From positions 2,396,001-2,460,000 of the forward strand of contig NZ_CP023449.1 of assembly GCF_002355275.1 (NCBI RefSeq): a stretch of 64,000 nucleotides of DNA, in the 5' to 3' direction. The position numbers and the translations under genes are program-made. This document shows, one piece after another, positions 61,447 to 64,000 of this stretch; the first letter of the stretch is position 1; each line of letters begins with the position of its first letter. Below the pieces are notes generated by a model that did not search any database, was not told where the DNA came from, and saw nothing but the letters and a program-made list of their open reading frames with translations. Origin of the DNA: Rhizorhabdus dicambivorans (lineage in GTDB: Bacteria > Pseudomonadota > Alphaproteobacteria > Sphingomonadales > Sphingomonadaceae).

Positions 61447-62226
61447 TCAGGCCGGAACCGCCGGTGCCGGCTGCTCGGGCGCCTTGCCCTGTTGCATCTG
61501 CATAGCGAACACATCGCGAATGAGGGACAGCGAGAACAGATGCGCGTAGATCAGCGGCAGCAGGCCGCTCTGCGTCATCTTGCGCAGCACGTCTCCGCGC
61601 AGTTCCTTGAGCCGGTCCTCGGCGACGATCTGGAAGCCGCGATAGACGAAGGGCTGGCCGCCGCCGTCGGGCTCGATCGTCACTTCGCCGTCGGTCAGCA
61701 GCTTGTTCTGGATAAGCTCCTGCACGAACATGTTGGTGCGGATGCCCGACTGCTCGAACTGCTCGCAGAAGGCGAGGGTGTTCTTGGTTGCCTCCGAGGG
61801 CTCGGCACCGTCGAACAGTTCCACGCCTTCGTCGAACTCACCGAGGATGCCCGAGGTGCCGTCGAAGCAGAGCGACAGGTCTTCGCTCTCCGGGCGCAGG
61901 CGCGCCAGCATGAAGGGGTAGCGGCGGACATAGGCAGGAACGTAGAAGTCGCGGGTCGGCGTGCCCAGCGCGTCGGTGAAGACGTTGACGCCCTCATTGA
62001 GGCCGAACAGGCCGAGCGGAACCGGGTCCGGGCCGGCCGAGAAGACGATCGGATAGCTGCGCTGCGCCGGGATGAATTCCTCGATCGTCAGCGGGACGGC
62101 GTGAGCCTTGCCGAAGAATTCGGCGCTCTCCATCGTGCGTGCGCGCCATTTGGCGTGGACCTGGCTCGAAAGCGGCTGCAACTCATTGTAGAAAAGGGGC
62201 AGGGCGTTGGCCGGGGCGCTCGCCAT
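61447..62226 (-). CDS. SapC family protein
   Basis: A 259-residue protein. FYNELQPLSSQVHAKWRART near the N-terminus, VPLTIEEFIPAQRSYPIVFSAGPDPVPLGLFGL, and FYVPAYVRRYPFMLARL are the SapC signature blocks, and LFSLSLIRDVFAMQ is near the end. The name comes from a Campylobacter S-layer-related locus. In sphingomonads and Caulobacter SapC genes usually sit beside TonB-dependent receptors and tryptophan halogenases. Here neither is present. AGGAGAT 8-14 bp upstream supports the start at 62226. The function is unknown. The C-terminal tail is Pro/Ala-rich. Confidence 0.9.
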   Translation of the reverse strand: MASAPANALPLFYNELQPLSSQVHAKWRARTMESAEFFGKAHAVPLTIEEFIPAQRSYPIVFSAGPDPVPLGLFGLNEGVNVFTDALGTPTRDFYVPAYVRRYPFMLARLRPESEDLSLCFDGTSGILGEFDEGVELFDGAEPSEATKNTLAFCEQFEQSGIRTNMFVQELIQNKLLTDGEVTIEPDGGGQPFVYRGFQIVAEDRLKELRGDVLRKMTQSGLLPLIYAHLFSLSLIRDVFAMQMQQGKAPEQPAPAVPA

Positions 62227-62293
62227 TGGGAAAATCTCCTGAAACTCTTGCTGTCTTTGATCGGGCGATGCGCCCAGATACTGCCGCTGCCGT

Positions 62294-63751
62294 CTATTGA
62301 CCCTTGCCGTCCGAGGCAAGCGGAACAAGCTTTCCGGGGTTCATGATGCCCTGCGGGTCGAGCGCGCGCTTGATCGCCCCCAGCGCCGCCAGCCGGACCG
62401 GATCGGTCAGTCGCACGAATTCGGCGAGTTTGGCCTGGCCGATGCCGTGCTCGGCCGAAAGCGATCCGCCCGCCTGGGCCACCAGGTCATGGACCAGCGC
62501 GCTCGCCGCCTCGCCATGCGCGTCGATCCAGGCGCTGCGTTCGGCGGCTTCGGGCGGCAGCAGGTTGAAATGGATGTTGCCGTCGCCGAGATGGCCGAAG
62601 GCGATGATGCGGGAACCTGGAAAAGCGGCCTCGATCCGCGTCCCCTCGCGTTCCAGAAAGGCGGGCATCTCGGAAACCGGAACCGATATGTCGTGCTTGA
62701 GCGAGGGGCCGTCGATCTTCTCGGCTTCCGAAATCGATTCCCGCAGCCTCCACAGCGCCTCGGCCTGCGCCTCGCTGGCGGCGATCATGGCGTCGAGCAC
62801 CAGCCCTTCCCCGATCGCGCTGGCCAGACAGGCCGCGAGACCCTCCGCCGGATCGGGGCCGCCTTCGCTGCCGACCGCCTCGATCAGCACGTTCCATGGG
62901 CAGGCCGGGGTCAGCGGGGGCCGCGCGCCGGGGATATTGGCCAGCACCAGCGCGAGCGCGCTGGCGGGCACCAGCTCGAAGCTTTCCACCGCATCGCCGG
63001 TCCGCTCCTCGAGGCGCCTGAGCAGCGTGAGCGCGTCCTGTGGCGACGGCAGCCCAGCCCAGGCGACGGCGCGCGAGCCGATCGCCGGCACAAGCCGCAC
63101 CGCGGCGGCGGTGACGATGCCGAGCGTTCCCTCGGCCCCGGTCAACAGCTGACGCAGATCATATCCGCGATTGTCCTTGCGCAGGGTGGCGAGGCCATCG
63201 AAGCGCGATCCGTCGGCCAGCACCGCCTCGATCCCCAGCACCAGCGCGCGCATCGGGCCGAAACGCAGCACCTGGGTTCCACCGGCATTGGTGGAGACGA
63301 GGCCGCCGATCGTGGCCGATCCCTTGGCCGCCAGCGACAGCGGGAAGCGCCGGCCGATCGCCGCGGCGGCGTAATGGAGGTCGGACAGCACCACGCCGGC
63401 CTCGGCTATCGCAGCATTGTCCTGCGCGGAAATGGAACGGATCCGGTTCATCCGCCGCAACGACAGCAGCAGCGCCGATCCGTCGGCGGGCGGCGTTGCC
63501 CCCGCGACCGTGCCGGTATTGCCGCCCTGCGGCACGATGGCGACCCGCGCGGCGGCGGCCAGGCGGACGATCGCTTCGACCTGCTCGACCGAATTGGGGG
63601 CGAGCAGGGCGACGGTCTCGCCATGATAGCGCTCGCGCCAGTCGGTCAGCCAGGGGGCGATCAGGGCGCGTTCGGTCACGAACCCCTGCGGTCCCAGCAC
63701 CGCCGCGAGCTGGTCGAGCAGGGCAGGATCGGGAGGGCGCAGGCCGGTCAT
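62294..63751 (-). CDS. FAD-binding oxidase, GlcD / D-2-hydroxyacid dehydrogenase type
   Basis: A 485-residue PCMH-type flavoprotein. VALLAPNSVEQVEAIVRLAAAARVAIVPQGGNTGTVAGATP and SLAAKGSATIGGLVSTNAGGTQVLRFG bind FAD, and LTGAEGTLGIVTAA follows. The C-terminal catalytic domain has AFGHLGDGNIHFN (metal-binding His residues) and SAEHGIGQAKL. It matches D-2-hydroxyglutarate or D-lactate dehydrogenases. Alone it cannot be told which substrate it uses, and no glcE/glcF partners are adjacent, which favours the D-2-hydroxyglutarate type. It is 67 bp upstream of sapC. Confidence 0.9.
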   Translation of the reverse strand: MTGLRPPDPALLDQLAAVLGPQGFVTERALIAPWLTDWRERYHGETVALLAPNSVEQVEAIVRLAAAARVAIVPQGGNTGTVAGATPPADGSALLLSLRRMNRIRSISAQDNAAIAEAGVVLSDLHYAAAAIGRRFPLSLAAKGSATIGGLVSTNAGGTQVLRFGPMRALVLGIEAVLADGSRFDGLATLRKDNRGYDLRQLLTGAEGTLGIVTAAAVRLVPAIGSRAVAWAGLPSPQDALTLLRRLEERTGDAVESFELVPASALALVLANIPGARPPLTPACPWNVLIEAVGSEGGPDPAEGLAACLASAIGEGLVLDAMIAASEAQAEALWRLRESISEAEKIDGPSLKHDISVPVSEMPAFLEREGTRIEAAFPGSRIIAFGHLGDGNIHFNLLPPEAAERSAWIDAHGEAASALVHDLVAQAGGSLSAEHGIGQAKLAEFVRLTDPVRLAALGAIKRALDPQGIMNPGKLVPLASDGKGQ

Positions 63752-63919
63752 GGGCGGAACCTTATGCAGGGCTCGGGCGATTTGCCAGTCGTTCCGGTGG
63801 TTGCGCAGTTCATCGGCTGTTCAAGCAATTGCGCGGAAACAGGAACGGGTTAAGGATGTCGCCGAACAGGCAGGGCGCCAGCGCCTTAAACGTCTAGCCA
63901 AAGGGTGGAATTTTCGAAC

Positions 63920-64000
63920 GTGACCTGGGCCGGCCCGCCGCGATTGCTGAGCGTTGCAGCGTCCTGTGCGGCGGCGGCCGCCCTGCTCTGGCCGCTGCCG
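63920..64000 (+). CDS. Start of an exported protein, cut by window edge
   Basis: 27 codons from a GTG at 63920: VTWAGPPRLLSVAASCAAAA then ALLWPLP, an uninterrupted hydrophobic N-terminus like a signal peptide. AGGGTGGAA lies 10-18 bp before the start. The product is unknown. It is divergent from the FAD oxidase gene, with 168 bp between them that show nothing else. Confidence 0.4.
   Translation, partial: MTWAGPPRLLSVAASCAAAAALLWPLP

Overview
The window is 64 kb of GC-rich chromosome from an alphaproteobacterium, most probably a sphingomonad (Sphingomonadaceae: Sphingomonas, Sphingobium or Rhizorhabdus type). The evidence is the gene set: CpdR, SapC, a TonB/ExbB/two-ExbD cluster, type-2 ArgC, a YbbA/YbbP-like ABC pair, DUF1192 and DUF1285 proteins, and dispersed inverted repeats built on a GTCATTCC..GAAGG..GGAATCC core. 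The genus call is from memory of gene content, not from a search. About 62 protein genes, one tRNA and one strong small-RNA candidate are packed with short gaps. I see no prophage, insertion sequence, integrase or CRISPR array, so this is mostly core housekeeping DNA.

Layout. 1-1.2 kb: start of sua5/tsaC, a GntR regulator and a nitroreductase. 1.4-5.9 kb: a POT peptide transporter joined by overlaps to a lipoprotein amidohydrolase and a second, exported amidohydrolase-like protein that has lost its HxH metal ligands. 6.1-8.3 kb: glmM and thiD. 8.3-9.5 kb: an nsrR-like gene divergent from a single-domain globin, with two good NsrR operators between them. 9.6-16.3 kb: a methyltransferase, rpsF-rpsR-rplI, then fabD-fabG-acpP-fabF, followed by mltG. 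17.3-24.8 kb: mostly minus strand, with two paralogous small membrane proteins, marR-nlpC-argC, an M17 aminopeptidase, two hotdog thioesterases and kup. 25.0-30.8 kb: purC, an alpha/beta-hydrolase without its nucleophile, fpr, an M61 peptidase, and a 49-residue protein divergent from a LysR regulator. 30.9-40.1 kb: parC, a GGDEF-EAL protein, cca-nudix-DUF1285, GNAT, GST and a pteridine-reductase-like SDR with folB.

40.1-54 kb: an exported hypothetical protein, tonB-exbB-exbD-exbD, adenosine/sugar kinase, xdhC and a MocA-like gene, a two-gene ABC transporter, sthA and clpA. 54-64 kb: small conserved genes (DUF1192, DUF4142, KTSC, DUF488), a quinone oxidoreductase, a TSUP transporter, tgt, a 51-residue coiled-coil protein, tRNA-Val, cpdR divergent from an N-formylglutamate amidohydrolase, a candidate trans-acting sRNA, sapC, a GlcD-type FAD oxidase and the start of an exported protein.

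The most interesting points are the candidate sRNA at 61.2-61.4 kb (17-bp-spaced promoter, C-rich unpaired tract, intrinsic terminator), the two-operator NsrR/globin module with a small amber-interrupted gene behind it, and two apparent pseudoenzymes (amidohydrolase and serine hydrolase).
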